From assembly GCF_000247815.1 (NCBI RefSeq), contig NC_021681.1, forward strand, positions 6,198,713-6,262,712: a DNA stretch of 64,000 nucleotides, written 5' to 3'. Within the stretch, counting starts at the first letter, position 1. Every line of letters begins with the position of its first letter. The DNA comes from Ficedula albicollis. Taxonomy: Eukaryota; Chordata; Aves; Passeriformes; Muscicapidae. The position numbers and the translations under genes were made by a program. Below, piece by piece: positions 12,901 to 27,900 of the stretch. A model generated the notes under the pieces. It had not been told where the DNA came from. It saw only the letters and a list, made by a program, of their open reading frames with translations, and made no database searches.

Positions 12901-15900
12901 TACTGAACCTCAACTAAAAGCTGCAACCAGCAGCTCTGAGCTTATACATTTTTATGGCCAAATAATTGAGATGCAGCAATTCCTATCAGTGAGTGGCTAT
13001 AGCCTGTTTTTCTTCTGTTTCTGACACAGCATTAAGTCACCAAGACCCTTAGCAATCATTTCCTACAGGAATGACATCCCTACTGTACAGAAGCTCCAAA
13101 CAAATGGAGTTTGACACTTCACCTGCAGGTTTGAGATGATGCTCTCGATCTGCTCGTTGAAGTGAATGGCTGCCAGCTCAGCTGCTTTACCTGGGCTCAG
13201 CACCAGCAGCTCCTTTGGGGGGGAAACACAACCAAATTAATTCCTCTTGATTTTAAAGGCAACATAATTACGCAGCATCACCAAGCCCACCCATATTGTA
13301 ACTGCACCTTTGCCTAGATGCAAGTGTACAGGCAATATAATTATGCAGCATCACCAAGCCCACCCATACTGTAACTGCACCTTTGCCTAGATGCAAGTGT
13401 AAGATAATAAACACCATTGCGCAGAGATGTAAAAACAGAACAAGGGTAGCTGGTAAAAAGGGATTTTTGAAAGTTGATGTTTTTGCTACACATAAGGCCT
13501 TGAAGAAAACAAAACTCCTCACACCAAGAAGCCGTCTCAGTCCTAAGGAGAGGAAGTTATTCATCAAGTTTTCTGACAACTGCCTTTACCCCTTTGCCAA
13601 CAAGAAATTCCCAGTGCCAACTGCGAGCCAGCAGGAAAGGGGAAACAACCAACCCTTGGGAATTTCTCAGTCCAATAGAAACAGTGTTTAACTGGCTTGA
13701 CCTGAACCAAACTAGAGGTTTAAAAGCCAAGTTTTCTGTAACTGTTCACCGTAACTGATATCTGTCCAGCCATGAAAAAGCAATTTCTTTATTGTAATAC
13801 AAGGAAACAAAAATTGTTTAGATGCCTGTGGGTTTGCTTTCTGTCAAGCTTGAGCTAAAAGGCTTCATATCATACAAGTTTATATAACCTGCAACGTGAG
13901 CTTTTTGCTTCTAACCCTTCCAAATACATCCACTCTTCCAAATAAATGAAAAGCAACTGCTGCAAAACAATACTGTGCACACAGTAACCCTTCCCAAAAG
14001 CCCCTGCTGAAGCTAAAAACGAGAGAACATTTCTTTGCTGAACAAAAACAACTGTTACAGCAGTAAAAAAGGAAAATTTTCAGAAATGTACATCTGGAAA
14101 AAAATGCAAACTGAAGAAGTTCCTCAGCAGTAGCTTGGCCTCCAGACAAACATAGCAGCCACTGAATACAGCCAATGCCAGCAACAGACTGGAGCGAAGC
14201 GAAGCAAGGAAGAGCCTGGCCATTCCATGAACTCTTCAGGAAGAGCTGCCACAGATGATGCCTTTGGTGAGGTTTCCAAAGGAAAACCTGCCTACTCCAT
14301 AAGAAGCTCTGCAGTGTTTGAACCCACAGCTTCACTGCACAAGCTCAGCCCTTCACTGCATCCCCATGATGCTCTCACCCCACAAACCCAGGAAATTCAA
14401 AGAACAGCAGTACAGAGGGACACAGAAAGGATACAGTGGTACTGCCTTAATCTGTTTCTCTGGACAAACCCTCCCTGGGAGTCTCCAGGACTGCTGAAGG
14501 TAGGACTGCCAGGCTGGAGGGAGCTGGCCTAATCTCCCTGTCTGCAATCAGTGCAACCTTCAGAGCCCATCCCCCAGCAAAACACTTGGTGCTTGGGTTT
14601 CTATCCTCTCCTGCATCTGAACAACCTGCAAACATGGTACTGCTTAGGCAGCCCTTGAGGGGACAGTACACACGTGGGTATGAGGGTAGAAAAGGACCAG
14701 TACTGTGACTGAAGAGAACAGAGTTTATTTTTTTGAAGACAAACATCAAGGAACAATGGCTGTGGGATGATGGGGAAAATGAAAAGTGGCACTGATCACA
14801 AGCCCCACTTTCTGCCATACAATCACCAGGAAATCCTCTCCAGACACTGCTACCTTTGCCTGAAGAGGCTGGTTTGCTGTATTCTTACCTCAGCAAATGA
14901 CAGTTGTCCTAAGAGCTGAAATCACAGCTTCACTCCAGTAAAGTAAAGTATTATTTACTGTTCCAAGTCTTTTGAATGTCTGAGAGCAGGATTAACACAA
15001 TGGAAAAGGACAAAAGCCCACAGCAGCCACCAGGCTGCTAAGCCACATGGTTTACCAATTCCAGGAAATAGAGGATGCCAAAATGAATCAGGGAGCTGAC
15101 CTTGGTGACAGCACCCAAGAAAGGTGACCCACAGAGCCCATCACCTGCCCAACAGCTCTCTGGGGGACCAGAGAGGCAGGAGAAGAAGGAAGCAAACCAG
15201 GAAGCAGCACAGCAGACAGCAGCTTGCCCAACCTGGAACCCCAGTTGTTCTGATGAGGTTGCAATGAGCCAGGCCTGCTCAGTCCCAGCACAACCATCCC
15301 ACCAGTCCCACAGCTCTGCCAGTACCTCTGGAGAGGGGCTGTGAGCTCAGTGAGCCACATGTCAGACAGCTGAATTCACAGGGTTTCCTTGTGCATTGCC
15401 TTTTGAATCACTCTCCCTCTTGGTCCATTTTCTCATTAGTCATGCACTACTTGCAGATGCTGGTAGAAACTAAAAGTACTCTGGGTGTGCCCATTAGCTT
15501 TTTGTCTGCCTCACAGGATACAGACTCTGTGGTCATTTTCTGCTAAGGAGTGTGGTCTGCAAGGCTTGTTTTACAGACAGGATTATTTTCCTGGCTTATC
15601 TCCAGAAAACCCTGTCAGGGACTGACAGCACCTTATAGGAATCAGAAATATTATAGGTTCCCCACATCTACTGACTGGACAATCATTTCAGACATCTTCA
15701 CCCCCTGAAGCCATGAGAAACAGAGACTGAAGACATGGGAAAAATTATTAGCTGGAGAAGTCTAGCAGCAGCCTGCTTCTTTTCTTACAGAGAAGTCATG
15801 ACCCCATCATCCACCAGGTTAACAGTATTAGGGCACCAGGGCTGAATGCACTTATCAGTGTGAGGAATCAGGATGAGGAGCTGGATCCCACAGCCTGTGA

Positions 15901-18900
15901 GGCCAGTGATGTCCTTGCTGCTGCTGCATGCTCGGGAGAGGGAACACTTGCTAATGGATACCCCTCCTGCCTCACAGCACTCACTACTCATCACCCCGAG
16001 AGGGCTCCATTATCCAAAGAGCAGCACTTGAAACCAGGAAGCCAAGGAAGCCAGCCTGAACCCAGGAGAGGCACTTAGATGAATGTGTGAGAGCTCTGAG
16101 CTTACGTCAGGGCTGTCTCAACAGCTGTGACTCAGCACCGGACACTCGTGCTCATAGAAAAGCACCCAGCACATCCAAGAGCCATTAGCAGGAGCTGAGG
16201 GACCGTGGGTGCAGGATATATTGTACCTACCGCTATATGGTCCAAAGCTTTCTGCCACACCAGCTGCTTCTCCTCAGCACTGTAGCCAGGCATGGACAGG
16301 ATGTTGTGGATGTAGTTGAAAACTTCTTCCTGTAAGGCACAAACCCATAAATGCTGCAGTGTGTTCTGCAGCACCACTGACAGCACTGGCTTTTGGAAAT
16401 GAGAGTGTTTCAAACAGCCTTGGGATGACCTCAGGGCTAGTCCTCTCCAAGCAGGTCAGGATGAGTTATCTGCAGGGAGGCTGCATGTCCCTAAAAAGTG
16501 AAGAACTGAAAGGAAAAGGGAGCCAAGAGGAACCTGATGCTAATATGTTAAGCACTGAGGTCAAAGAGAATTGTTTGTCCCCTAACAGAAATGTCTCCCT
16601 CTTGCCTACAGGGTAAAAGGACAGGATATCACTTGAGCAAGGAGCACAGGCAGAAAGAACACTCTGCCAGAGGGTAGCTCAGTTTTCCCAGCACATTCTT
16701 GAGCTGCTCTCTGACAACAGCCTCTCCCCCAGGCTCTGCTGCACTGTCCCCAGCTCAGGTGTTTTCCTGTGCCATGGTTTTCAACCACCCCACTATCAAC
16801 CTCCTCTTCTGACTCCTTTAACCACACAATGTTCAGCACTGTGGGTTTATAAGGACCTGGCAGGGTCACGTTTGCCAGACTCTCATCCCAACTTCTGTCA
16901 GTGGTAGGAAAAGGAATACCTCAAAAACTGTGGCAGGTATGCAGGCCAAAGATAATGGCAGAGAGATAAAAAGGGCAGAGAGCCTGTGTCCAGGGGAAGA
17001 AATGTGAGAACCAATGGCAGAAACAAAGAAGTACTGCAGTTAGCCACAATCTGCAGTAAATCCCACCTTGCACTCACGTTTGATATACTAGTACTACATT
17101 TGGAAACAAAGGAGAACTCTGAAACTTAAAAAAAAAATATAAAAAAACCACACCAGCTCCTCTCCACTAGACAAACAAACAACTTTGACTACAACTAAGA
17201 AACTTCAACTGCTAAGGGCATTTTTAAGGTAATTATGTTAGAAGAGCAAGGCAGCTGTGCCTAGTCACTGTGGCCAGCAGGACAGGCCACGGAGCAGAAA
17301 GGCCAGGAGGACCAGAGTTACTCACCTTCCTCAGGGGATCCCGCAGGTAACAGCCAATGATTTTGTCATAGCGAAGCTGCCGTTCATACATGAACTCACA
17401 AATCTGATAGCTGAAAGGAAGAGAAATTTCCTGTGTCAGGAAAACCACTCAGCTGAGCCAGCACAACAGATAGGCAACATTTGGAAATGCCTTACACTGG
17501 GGTTTTCAGCATACAGGCTGGGTGGCTCCAGTGTACCATTTGTACCAGCCTCAGGCCAACCTGCCCATTAACCTCCCTCTTCTGGGAAATTATCACATAG
17601 AACAGAGAAAAGTGGAGTTACTAAGGGGAGAGGCAAGGGACAGAGGACAACAATTCTTAATCGAATCAGGTCTCACAGGTTCTGCTGTCACAGATGATCT
17701 TCTTTGTTTCCACAACACTCTGCTCTAAGCTAGGTCAATCCACTACACTAACTTGAACAAATTCACTGAACGTGACTCAACAATGTGTTATGACACAGCT
17801 TCCTACCCTCACATCTTAACAAACACCTTCAATATTTTGAGACTTCATATAAAATCAGATGTAACTGAGTCAAACCAAATGAAGTCTGATAATTACTATC
17901 ACACTACAGCTCTTTCAGCTCTGATGGAAGTGGCTGAGCTGGGGGGCCTGGCTCTGAAGCAAGGAGAAAAAATGTGCTTATTGAATCTGAAAAATTTGGT
18001 TGAGTTACTCCTTTTAGGACACATAGGAAAACAGGCATGGGGCACCCCCCCACTGCTCCTTTGCACATGGTGGATTCATTCATGTAACACCCAAACTCAG
18101 GTTTTGGATGAAGATGCCCTCCCTGGCTGGCTCTGCTCTGGCATGACAGACTCTTTCTGGAATCATCAAGCATCTCAAGGAGATGCTGGAAATTTTCAGC
18201 CTTTCCAGACACTGTTTTTGTCTCTCCTACTCAATTCTAAAACTAGTACCATGGGGGTGGCTCCAGACCCCTTCAGGCTTTTAAATCTACCTGTGGGTCT
18301 CACCCCAACCAGGCATCTCCATCTGCCAGGGGTAGAGCATTCCAATATACAACTGTACCTCTGAACACAGCCTGGGCTTTGAGATAGGGAATGACAAAAA
18401 CCCATCAAGTCCCACAGGATTTCTCCTGAAGGGTTTCCACATTTCTACCCCTTTTTTACTTTAACAATGCTTTCTCTGAGAGCACTCAGGAAAGGAAGTC
18501 TGAGACTAAATGTGAACATCTCAAATGAAGCATAATGTGAATGCACACAAAATAACCCCAAACATAGTTGCGAAGAAACAAGAAAAGTGAAGCCAAAAGA
18601 GAGCTGTGGAAGAGATTTAAAGGCAGTTTTTATATATTGTGTCCAGCAACTCACAACTCGGCCTTCTCTGCCATTTGGATAAGGCGGCTCTCTTCAAACT
18701 GCACGATCCCTCCTGCTTGGAGCAGCTCTAAAAGGACCTGCAGAGATTGAACACCAGTTATTTACAGGGCAGCAACAGCGGCTGAACAGCCAGTGCCACT
18801 GCAAGTATACTGCTCCTGCTCCATTAAACATGGTAAGGACACAGGGCTGACTTTACTGATTTTTTAACTGATTGTCCTTTAACTAGGAAGGTTATGAGCT

Positions 18901-21900
18901 TATGAGAATTTTCCTGCCTCTGTTCTTGCTCCTGCAGGCAATGCTGGGGTGGGACCCTTCCCTCCTGCTGAGCCAAATATTCGCATGGCTGTGTCTTTGG
19001 CATGTGACCCAAGGCCATACTCACTCCCAAGGCCAAATTCTGCTCCACAGCATTCCCTGGAAGGCTCTTACCTGCTGCCTCTCAGAATGCCGAGAGTCGT
19101 CATCCGGGCTGCACAGGAACTCCAGCACCTGTGCCAGGGGCAGAGGTTGGTGTGAGCCAGGGCTGCCTGGCACAGCTGGGCGCACAAACTGACCAGCACA
19201 CCCTGAGCACCACCCGTGGCAACAGCAAAGCACCATAAATGGGGCCATCTGGGACCAAACTGGGAATACTGAAATAGCAGAGAACTGCTGGACAACTCCT
19301 GAGAGGGAAACACAGGATCTAGTACCAAACTTTAGGGAAACCAGGGAATATAGAAGAACTCAGGGAACCCCATGTTTCTGCTTCTTAGATTACACACCAA
19401 ACAGCTGGCATCACTACACTGACCCTCTCTCCTGGACTGTGCCATCTCATCAGGAAATTAGTAATTCATAAAATTTAATATATGTGGAATGGAAGTGTTT
19501 AATCCATATCTGCTTAGCCTCCACAGAGTTCTTCAGTCTTAAATTAGGACCAAGGATATATAGATTCTAACTCATTTTTTTTTAGTGCTCATACATCCCT
19601 ATTATCATCACAGCACAACTACTGTAGCCAGTGAAGCCTCCTCCTCAATACCAGAAAATACTGGGACTTAAGCTGGGATACAAAGTTAACTCATGCAACC
19701 TTTGGGCATGCATTGGTGCAAATGCCTTTTTCAAACAGCAGAGAAGGTAGTGGCCACCTGAACTAAAAATTACCAACTACATTTATGTGCTCTATAAGCT
19801 CACTAATGTAATTTTAGTTGACACCCCTTATCCCAGACTGGCTTGGGTTGGAAGGGACCTTAAAACCCATCCAGTTCCACCCCTCTGCCATGGGCAGGGA
19901 CACCCTCCACTAGACAGATTGCTCAGAGCTTCATCCAGCCTGGCCTTGAACACTTCCTAAGATGCAATGCTCTTTGTCCCACAGTTCCAGCCAAACTGAA
20001 ACAACGTACTGTGCTTCCATGGTCTGTCCTACTCTGCTCCTGGGAAACCACAGCAATGGCCCAGCAAGATGCCACCTGGTTATAAGGCACCAGTACCTCC
20101 AGACCTGCTCCAGTCTACAGCACTGGCCACACTTTCTGCAGCAGTGCAGCCTGCTTGGAATGTCACACACACTCAGGAATACTTGCCTGGTCAAACAGTG
20201 TCCTGTTGACAAACAAGGTGTTGTTGGGCTTGGCGAGCTGCCGGGCAAGGAAGGTAAAGAGACAGCCAACCTGTGATGGGGTGAAGTCTGAATTCTCTAC
20301 CATGACCTGAGAAATGTTGGAGAGAAAAGGGAAAAATAAGCCCACAAGGGATTGATTCTGCAGCTGCCTTTGGGAAAGTAACTGGGAGAACAAGAAATCC
20401 CTGAGAGTCATCGTGTCTCCTACTCCAGACATCTCCTGGTGTTAGTCCATCCTGAAGGTCAAACACAAGTCCCCTCCCCCAGCATTCAGCTGTGTCACCT
20501 GAAGACACAGGCAGTGAATGTGTCCTTGCTGAAGCACTTCTGTCCCAAAGCTGAAGAGGCTCCACCTCTCTGCCATAAACCCAAGGGAAGAATTCTTGCA
20601 CGTCACTGTTTTTCAAGTGTGACGAGGCTCCAAACCCACATTCATCTCTGCCTCTGTAGCCTGTGTTGCTCATGGGACATGGAACAGCTTCTGAGCAGAG
20701 AAATGTTGTCACGTTGTTAAAGTATAATTATTATAGGAGAAAACAACCCCAAACACCTCGGCACTCACCAATTCCAGTGTGGCATGCAAAGAACTACTCT
20801 AATAGCTGAGAAATGACTGCAGGTTTGGGGAAAAGCTTTTCTCACATTATATTAGTGTTAGTCTAACAATATTCAGAGAAACTTGTGGCTGTGCTGACTT
20901 GAAATTACAGAAAAAAGGAATATTTAGGAGTCACTACAAAAGGGATTGGAAACCCAAGAAGTGCTTTTCACTTGCCTGGTGTATAAAATATGAGTGTGAT
21001 GTGTCCTGACCTGGTGTCTCCTGCTTCAAAAAAAATCCTAAACTTTAAGTGAAATGCCCCTGTTTGGAGAGTTCTCTGTAAAAGCAGTGTGATTGAGTTG
21101 GGAGGAAATCCATCATCTGGACAACTCTGTCAGCTAAGATCTAAGAACTGCTGTAGCAAAGCCTCACCATGGAGCAGCTCACAGTTTATAACTACATTCA
21201 GTTGGAGCTGGGGGGAGTCAATTAATTTCTTCAAGTGACCCAGAGTTCCAGACCTCTGTAAAAGCAGTGTGTTTGAGTTGGGAGGAAATCCATCACCTGG
21301 ACAACTCTGTCAGCTAAGATCTAAGAACTCTCTGTAAAAGCAGTGTGATTGAGTTGGGAGGAAATCCATCATCTGGACAACTCTGTCAGCTAAGATCTAA
21401 GAACTGCTGTAGCAAAGCCTCACCATGGAGCAGCTCACAGTTTATAACTACATTCAGTTGGAGCTGGGGGGAGTCAATTAATTTCTTCAAGTGACCCAGA
21501 GTTCCAGACTCCCACAGGATGCTAATGGTTTTGTGACACAAGTGAGGCAGGCAGGTCAGACACATTAGAGAATCAAGCAGAGCTCTGCTTGAGACACCAA
21601 CTAATGTAATCATTCTTTTTCAGCTTTCGTTTTGTAAAAGCAGTGTGTTTGAGTTGGGAGGAAATCCATCACCTGGACAACTCTGTCAGCTAAGATCTAA
21701 GAACTGCTGTAGCAAAGCCTCACCATGGAGCAGCTCACAGTTTATAACTACATTCAGTTGGAGCTGGGGGGAGTCAATTAATTTCTTCAAGTGACCCAGA
21801 GTTCCAGACTCCCACAGGATGCTAATGGTTTTGTGACACAAGTGAGGCAGGCAGGTCAGACACATTAGAGAATCAAGCAGAGCTCTGCTTGAGACACCAA

Positions 21901-24900
21901 CTAATGTAATCATTCTTTTTGAGCTTTCGTTTTCTGTCTAAAAAGGTTATTTCTTACAGAAGCCTACTCAGAACAGCACTACCTGACACCATTTAAAAAT
22001 TATTCACTAAAATATCTGGTGTGTTTTATTCATTTTAGATTTGTTTTCCACAAACTGGGTCCTTGTCAGTCTATGTGAAGGTGAACATAATGCACCCCTG
22101 GAATAGAGCAACTTCCCAGAGACCTATGTGAAGGTGAACACAATGCACCCCTGGAATAGAGCAACTTCCCAGAGACTGCAGGCCAGTCACACAGATGATA
22201 CATTTGGCAAAGTTTTGATCAGCATTAGCAGAAAGTCTATGTTCACCAAGCTTTTTTTTTTTTGCTAATGACAAACTTTAATTGAAAATTTCAAGAGTTC
22301 TTAACTTTTATCCAAAAGGACAGCAGAGTCCAGACCACAGGACTGACAGTTTTCATACCACCACACTGTTTGCCTGAAGATGCAATACTGCATCTTTCTC
22401 AAGCTGCCCTCCTGCTGTTAGAGCCATGACAGGAACACAATCCCAGCAGCTCAGGAACATGGCTGCAGTGTGCCACCTCCTGCTAACAGCAGCTCAGGAC
22501 ACAAACCAGAGGGGCTGAACCAACACAGGACTAAAGTACCCCTCAGAGCCACTTCCTGCTTGGGCAGGCTCACAAAACCCCTCACAGTGGCATTGTCTCA
22601 GCCCACTGCAGCAGCACTGCCACCTGAGTCACTCACCGTGCCTTTCACGTGTCTCATCTATCAGTGATGACAGCGACAGGGAAATGCTACTTATGGTATG
22701 TTTATATATAAACAGCTTCCAAGTGGAGTCACTCATGATTAATGGTGACAGCTTGGAGGAGAAAGCAAACGGTGCTTGGCACCGAGAGCTTTTAATGGGA
22801 ACATCCATTGTTGGGAACGGGCTGGGAATGACAAGTGATTTCCAGAGCACCAGGCTGATAACTGCCATTCCTCTTCTCTCCTAAACTAAAGATAGGTCTG
22901 TCATCCTGGAAATGCTGCATCCCAAACATAGCATTTACAGGCACAGATTCAGCAGAAAAGCAGTGGCACCCTGCCAAGCACAGGATACCTGGGACCTTAT
23001 TACATGCTCGGAAGGAATCAGGGAGTAGACTCAATGAGAATGAAGCAGATCAAAATAAGCTTAACGGTGCAGAGACAAGAAATTTGACAAAGTACCACCC
23101 AGGTGAAATCACAGGCAAGGAGACCTCTCTGTCAGCATATTTAAAGTGCATGAATCATCACTTCTGAATATTCAAACAACAGCTTTGGCTGAAGTGAATC
23201 CATGCTCATGCCCAGCACCTTCTCAGAGGTGTCAGCCAGGGCAGGACTGGAAACACCTCCTCCAGATTACAGGCTGTACTGCAGAGCATTGCATACAATC
23301 ACTCAGATACAAACAGTTCATTTTTAGGCACACTCACTTTCAGAAGAATGTCCACAACAGTTCATTTTTAGGCACACTCACTTTCAGAAGAATGTCCACA
23401 ATTCTCTGTTGATACTCCACAGCTTGCTTATCATTCTTAAAGTCTTCAAAAGTCTGCAAGAGACAAAACACTGACATCTTGAGCAGAATCCCTCAGAATA
23501 AAGCAGCAGCCACATCACAAAGCAGGCAATGCTGGTTTAAGTCCTTTATCTGCATATCCCTAAGCAGCAGGTTCCAAGATACAACTTGCTCTTTTGTAGC
23601 TACCAAAATGGTTTTCATACATTCAGGTAAAAGTAGCAGGTCCAAATAGACATAGGAAATTCTAGAAATTCGGAAAGTAAGAAAGACAGATTTCCATGCA
23701 GGAGCTAGAGATAGGTACTAGAACACTCTTTACAAATACATTATTCTTGTTTTACGTCTATTTTAAAGACAGGCTCTGTTGACAGAACTTTCACTGTGTA
23801 ATGTCACATTCATTACTTTGCATTTAAGGCCACAAAGGACTACAGCGATTGCTTCTGATACCTTATAGAACAAGCACCAGAATTGTTCCTGCCCCAAATC
23901 AGGAACTCTTGGTTTAGCTAAAGCATGGATTTATTGACAGGAAGTTCACTGATGATGGGAGAACTGACATCACATTTCCCTCTCAGGAAGCCAGGGTCTC
24001 CTACCAGAGCCAGCACATTGAGGAATTCCCGCGTGTCAAAGTGCAGCAGGGTCCGAACGTAGGGATACACCTCCTCATCCACAGATCCCTCAGCTGAGTG
24101 CAGCCGGATCAGGAACTCAAACACCTACAAGGACAAGGCAAGCAAAGACAGCAGATTTCCTATGGATTTCAGATAACTGGGAGCACAAGTATGTGGGAAA
24201 GCAGCACCGTTATCTGCTTTGTACTTAAACTTTAAAGCCCTGTAAGAGTCCATCAGTTCTTATTTGAGTGTTTTCTGTGGCTTGCCAGCCCCTCCTTAGA
24301 CTCACCAACCAATTTAAGATCAATCAAAATTTAAGATCAAACAAAAATAAAGGCTTATTTATACTTGAAGACAGAAGCGTGTGAAATTAGAGAACTCCCT
24401 CCCCTTCCTGGCAGCTTTCCTGGGAAGCTGTGCAACTCATCCAGGGCACAGCTCCTCTCCTTGTCAGCAGTTCACTTGGGAAGAGCCAGTCAATCTGCCC
24501 CCTCACTGTGAGGCACAAAGCTTTAGGCACTGCAAAGACTGACTGAGATGCTTTTCAACTCTTCCACTGACTTTGCAGCTCATGATTTTTGAGGGCATCT
24601 TCCAAAATAAACTCCCTTTACTGAGCCCCTGACAGAGGTGTCCAGACAGTCCCAGAGAACCAAGAGGGCAGGGCCAGCTGCAGGTGTCTCACCCAGGCTC
24701 ACAGCAGAGCTGGCTGCCAGCAGGAAGGGAGCAGGTGGCTCCAGGCTGGAGCAGAACTCGGGAATACGTGTTGGGAACACACTGGGATCCCACGGACAAG
24801 TGACAGCCCATGTGCTCTCCCAGGCACCCTCTAAAAGTGTCATGTTCCCTCATTTACTCCTGTTCTGAGTAATTTTCTGTCAGCACAGTGGCAGTGAATC

Positions 24901-27900
24901 CAGCAGGAATTAGCAGCTTGCCTTTCAGATCCACACCTTCCCTGCTGGCCTCCTCAATCCCAATCTGGCAGCTAGGAATGCTTAAGAAAACAAACCAAAC
25001 TCAGCAGACAAAAAGGTGTTACTTAAGCCCAGCTCTCAGGAACACCACCAGGAACCACAGAAAGGAGAGGATGAAGGCTCTTCCCAGGGCTGCTGCTGCT
25101 GACTGGGCTCCTGCTTCCCCTCAGAGCCTGAGCAGGGGACAACCCAACAACCTTGGGAGGGGCAAGAGCCAGTGCTTGGCCCAGCAAAGTGGAGTGGGCT
25201 GGTTTGCACAGCTGCTGAGGAAACAGGCTGCAGGAACCCAGAGCTAACACATACATAGAGCTACAAGTTCTGGAATCCAAACACAGAAAAACCACAAACA
25301 AAAAACAGCCGTTCCATTGTACTGCAAAGAGAAAGTGCAAAAGAAAAAGCACATCCTCTCATTGGAAGGCTGAAACTGAAGCTAAATGCTACAAACACAA
25401 CAAAAATATTTGTTGCAAAATCGGCCAGAAACTCAGGAAGAAGTTTTGTGAGCACAAAAAGTGATGATTAGGAACATCCTCTCTTTCAAGAAACTGTCAG
25501 ATTAGTCCAAAGGAGTCAAAAGCCTTCAAGAAACCTACAACTAAGAGCTACTTAGAGACAGTTCTCCCCAGTGTTCACCCCATGCATTTGAAAACAGGGA
25601 AGACCTTCCCATATTTGACATGTTAAGTTTACAAAGAAGAAACAGCTACACATTTCTGATAACTCTGTGATAAAGAATAAGGCAAAAAACCCAATCACTG
25701 AGAACTCTGTGTTCCCACATCCCAATTTACAAATGGAAGAAAAATATTAAGTTTAAATGTTCAGACTGCAACAACTGTTTGATTTCATGTGTTAAAAACT
25801 AATTTTGTTATTACAGCTCATATCACAAAGATACAGTCATCAGACTGATAATAGTTTTCCCTCAGAAGCCCATGAAAAAAGACATACACAGCTTCTTCTA
25901 AAAACCCCATTGCCTTCCAAGAGGTTTCTCACCTGATTTTTCACCAAAGGTACCAGATCTTCAGGAATATCACCCAATGGATATGCACGGCCTGCCAAGC
26001 AGCAGCTACGAAAAGGAGGGGAAAGGCATTTTAATACACCTGACATTAAAGAGATTGAGAATTGTTCATTTTCTGACTTATTTTTCAGGATGCTCTTAAC
26101 ACAAGGCAAGCCAATTTATTTTGTAAATCATGAAAGCAAGAAGCATCCCCAGCAGCACTACTGTTAATACAACTGAGCCAACACACTGGATGAATGTGCA
26201 GTCATTCCACAGCAGGAAAGTAATGGGAAAACTGAGTATCTCCCACAGTATTTTCTATTTTAGGAAGCTGGAGTAATGCAGAAGCTAACTTCACAATCTT
26301 GCATAGACTCCAGAAAGAGGAATTCACTAATGAATCCCTCCTGTGCAAGCTCCTGCAAATGACAGGGAACCCAGCAAGGAGCAGCTGAGCACAGCTATCC
26401 CAAAAGGCAGAACATGGCCTGCGATAAAACATGAGGCCACAGAGCCCTTGGTCAAGGAGATGTGTCTCACACACAACAAAACCAGATTGTGAAATTAAAA
26501 ATGTACATCAGCAGTAACTCAGGCTCTAAGCCTCCAACTTGATCCCTCCTATTCATGCACACCATGTGCAACAGAAGGGATTATAAATTTAAGTGAGCTG
26601 TAGTGAGCACCCACTGCTATTTCACACAATCTCTCAGAACCTGAAGCTCCCAATACGCAAGTTTAAAATCTGGTGCCACCACTAGGCAACACCTCACACT
26701 TTCTGAAGGACCTTACCTTATATACACAAGCAGCTTGTTGCCCATCACCACCTGCTCATCTACAAAACAAAAATTATTTGTCACCCTTTTTTCACAAGAG
26801 ACAGAGATGCAGTTCTTCTCCTCCACACACTGAGTTTATATGGAGCAGCTTTACACAAGTATACAGTACTAGAACACTCTTCTGTTCTCCAAGACCCTTA
26901 TATTGGGTATGTATTCCCTTTTTGCATCTCTTTGTTGGAAGTGACTAGGGATATTCAAAATATCAAGTATCAAAACTAGAAACCTTAAAAGGGAAAGCAT
27001 TCTGTACCTGTGAGAGACTTTCCAGCACTCAGTGGAGGAGCAATGACTTTGAACAGCTTCTGTAACAAGAAAAAAGGCAGTGCTCAAGCAGCTGGAAAAG
27101 CTCAAAGCAAAGAACCTGTGTGGTTTTAAAGCAGAGATCAGTGGGGTGTCTTCCCACAGAAACTCTTTATCACCATTTCTTCTAATTAAAAGGCACAAAG
27201 GACTCCAAGACACAGCAAAAGATGCTTTTTACAGCTCATTTTATGAAAAAACAGCTTTCGTTACATCAGTTCTAACCCTAAGCACATGCCACACTAAAGC
27301 AGAGCAACGTTCAGCAGTCCCAGAGGTCAGCCAGAGTATAACTCACAGCCCCAGTCCTGTTCCTGTATATCCTGTCCCTAAACAAACCATCTGCCCATTC
27401 AGCAGGGTCACCACAGCCTAGTTTGGACATGTAGAATGAGAACTTATCTAAATACTTGCCTCTAGAAAGTAAAGTTATTTGTACTCATACAGCTAATGCT
27501 CAGTTTTCAGAAGTCCCTAAAATTAGGACTACCTAAAGAGCCTCCTTCCTTAGAAAAATCAAATATGATTACAGCTGCTATAACTTAGGCAGGTGAAGAT
27601 TTTCCCATTCCAATGGTCCCAGCTCTCTGTTTCAGCACTACTAAGAAAACACCAGCAGCTTCGATGGTGAAACACACTGGGGTCATAGAGCCATTGGCAC
27701 ATGTCCAGAAAAACCAGCAGAATCAATGGGGCCTTCAGAGAGAGCCTTCCAGTGAGTCCTGTGCTTCCTGCTGAGAGATCTCTTCCAAGTGCTCAGGCTG
27801 TTTCTGGCCTTTTGTACGAATTGTGTACTCCTTAAATAATCATGTTCTTATCTTCTGCTGCTTTTCCTTTTTATTTTATTAACATATATTGACTATATTT

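Larger units (their letters stand above)
20307..23381 (-). other. VPS8 intron 27 (repeat-rich)
   Basis: A 3.1-kb intron carrying the 300-bp higher-order tandem array (21,078-21,933), a 53-bp duplication (22,071-22,176) and the 44-bp duplication that copies the exon 27 donor (23,314-23,401). No gene other than VPS8 is seen. Confidence 0.7.

Noticed and set aside
14227..14818. Several 100-123-codon frames on both strands
   Set aside because: They sit in VPS8 intron 32, overlap each other on opposite strands and lack any family signature.
17753..18364. Plus-strand frame of 203 codons
   Set aside because: It lies in VPS8 intron 30, antisense, with composition like its surroundings and no recognisable domain or splice support.
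21386..21913. Identical 75-codon minus-strand frames in the 300-bp repeat
   Set aside because: They are identical because the DNA is duplicated. There is no splice context and no match to VPS8 or any family I recognise.
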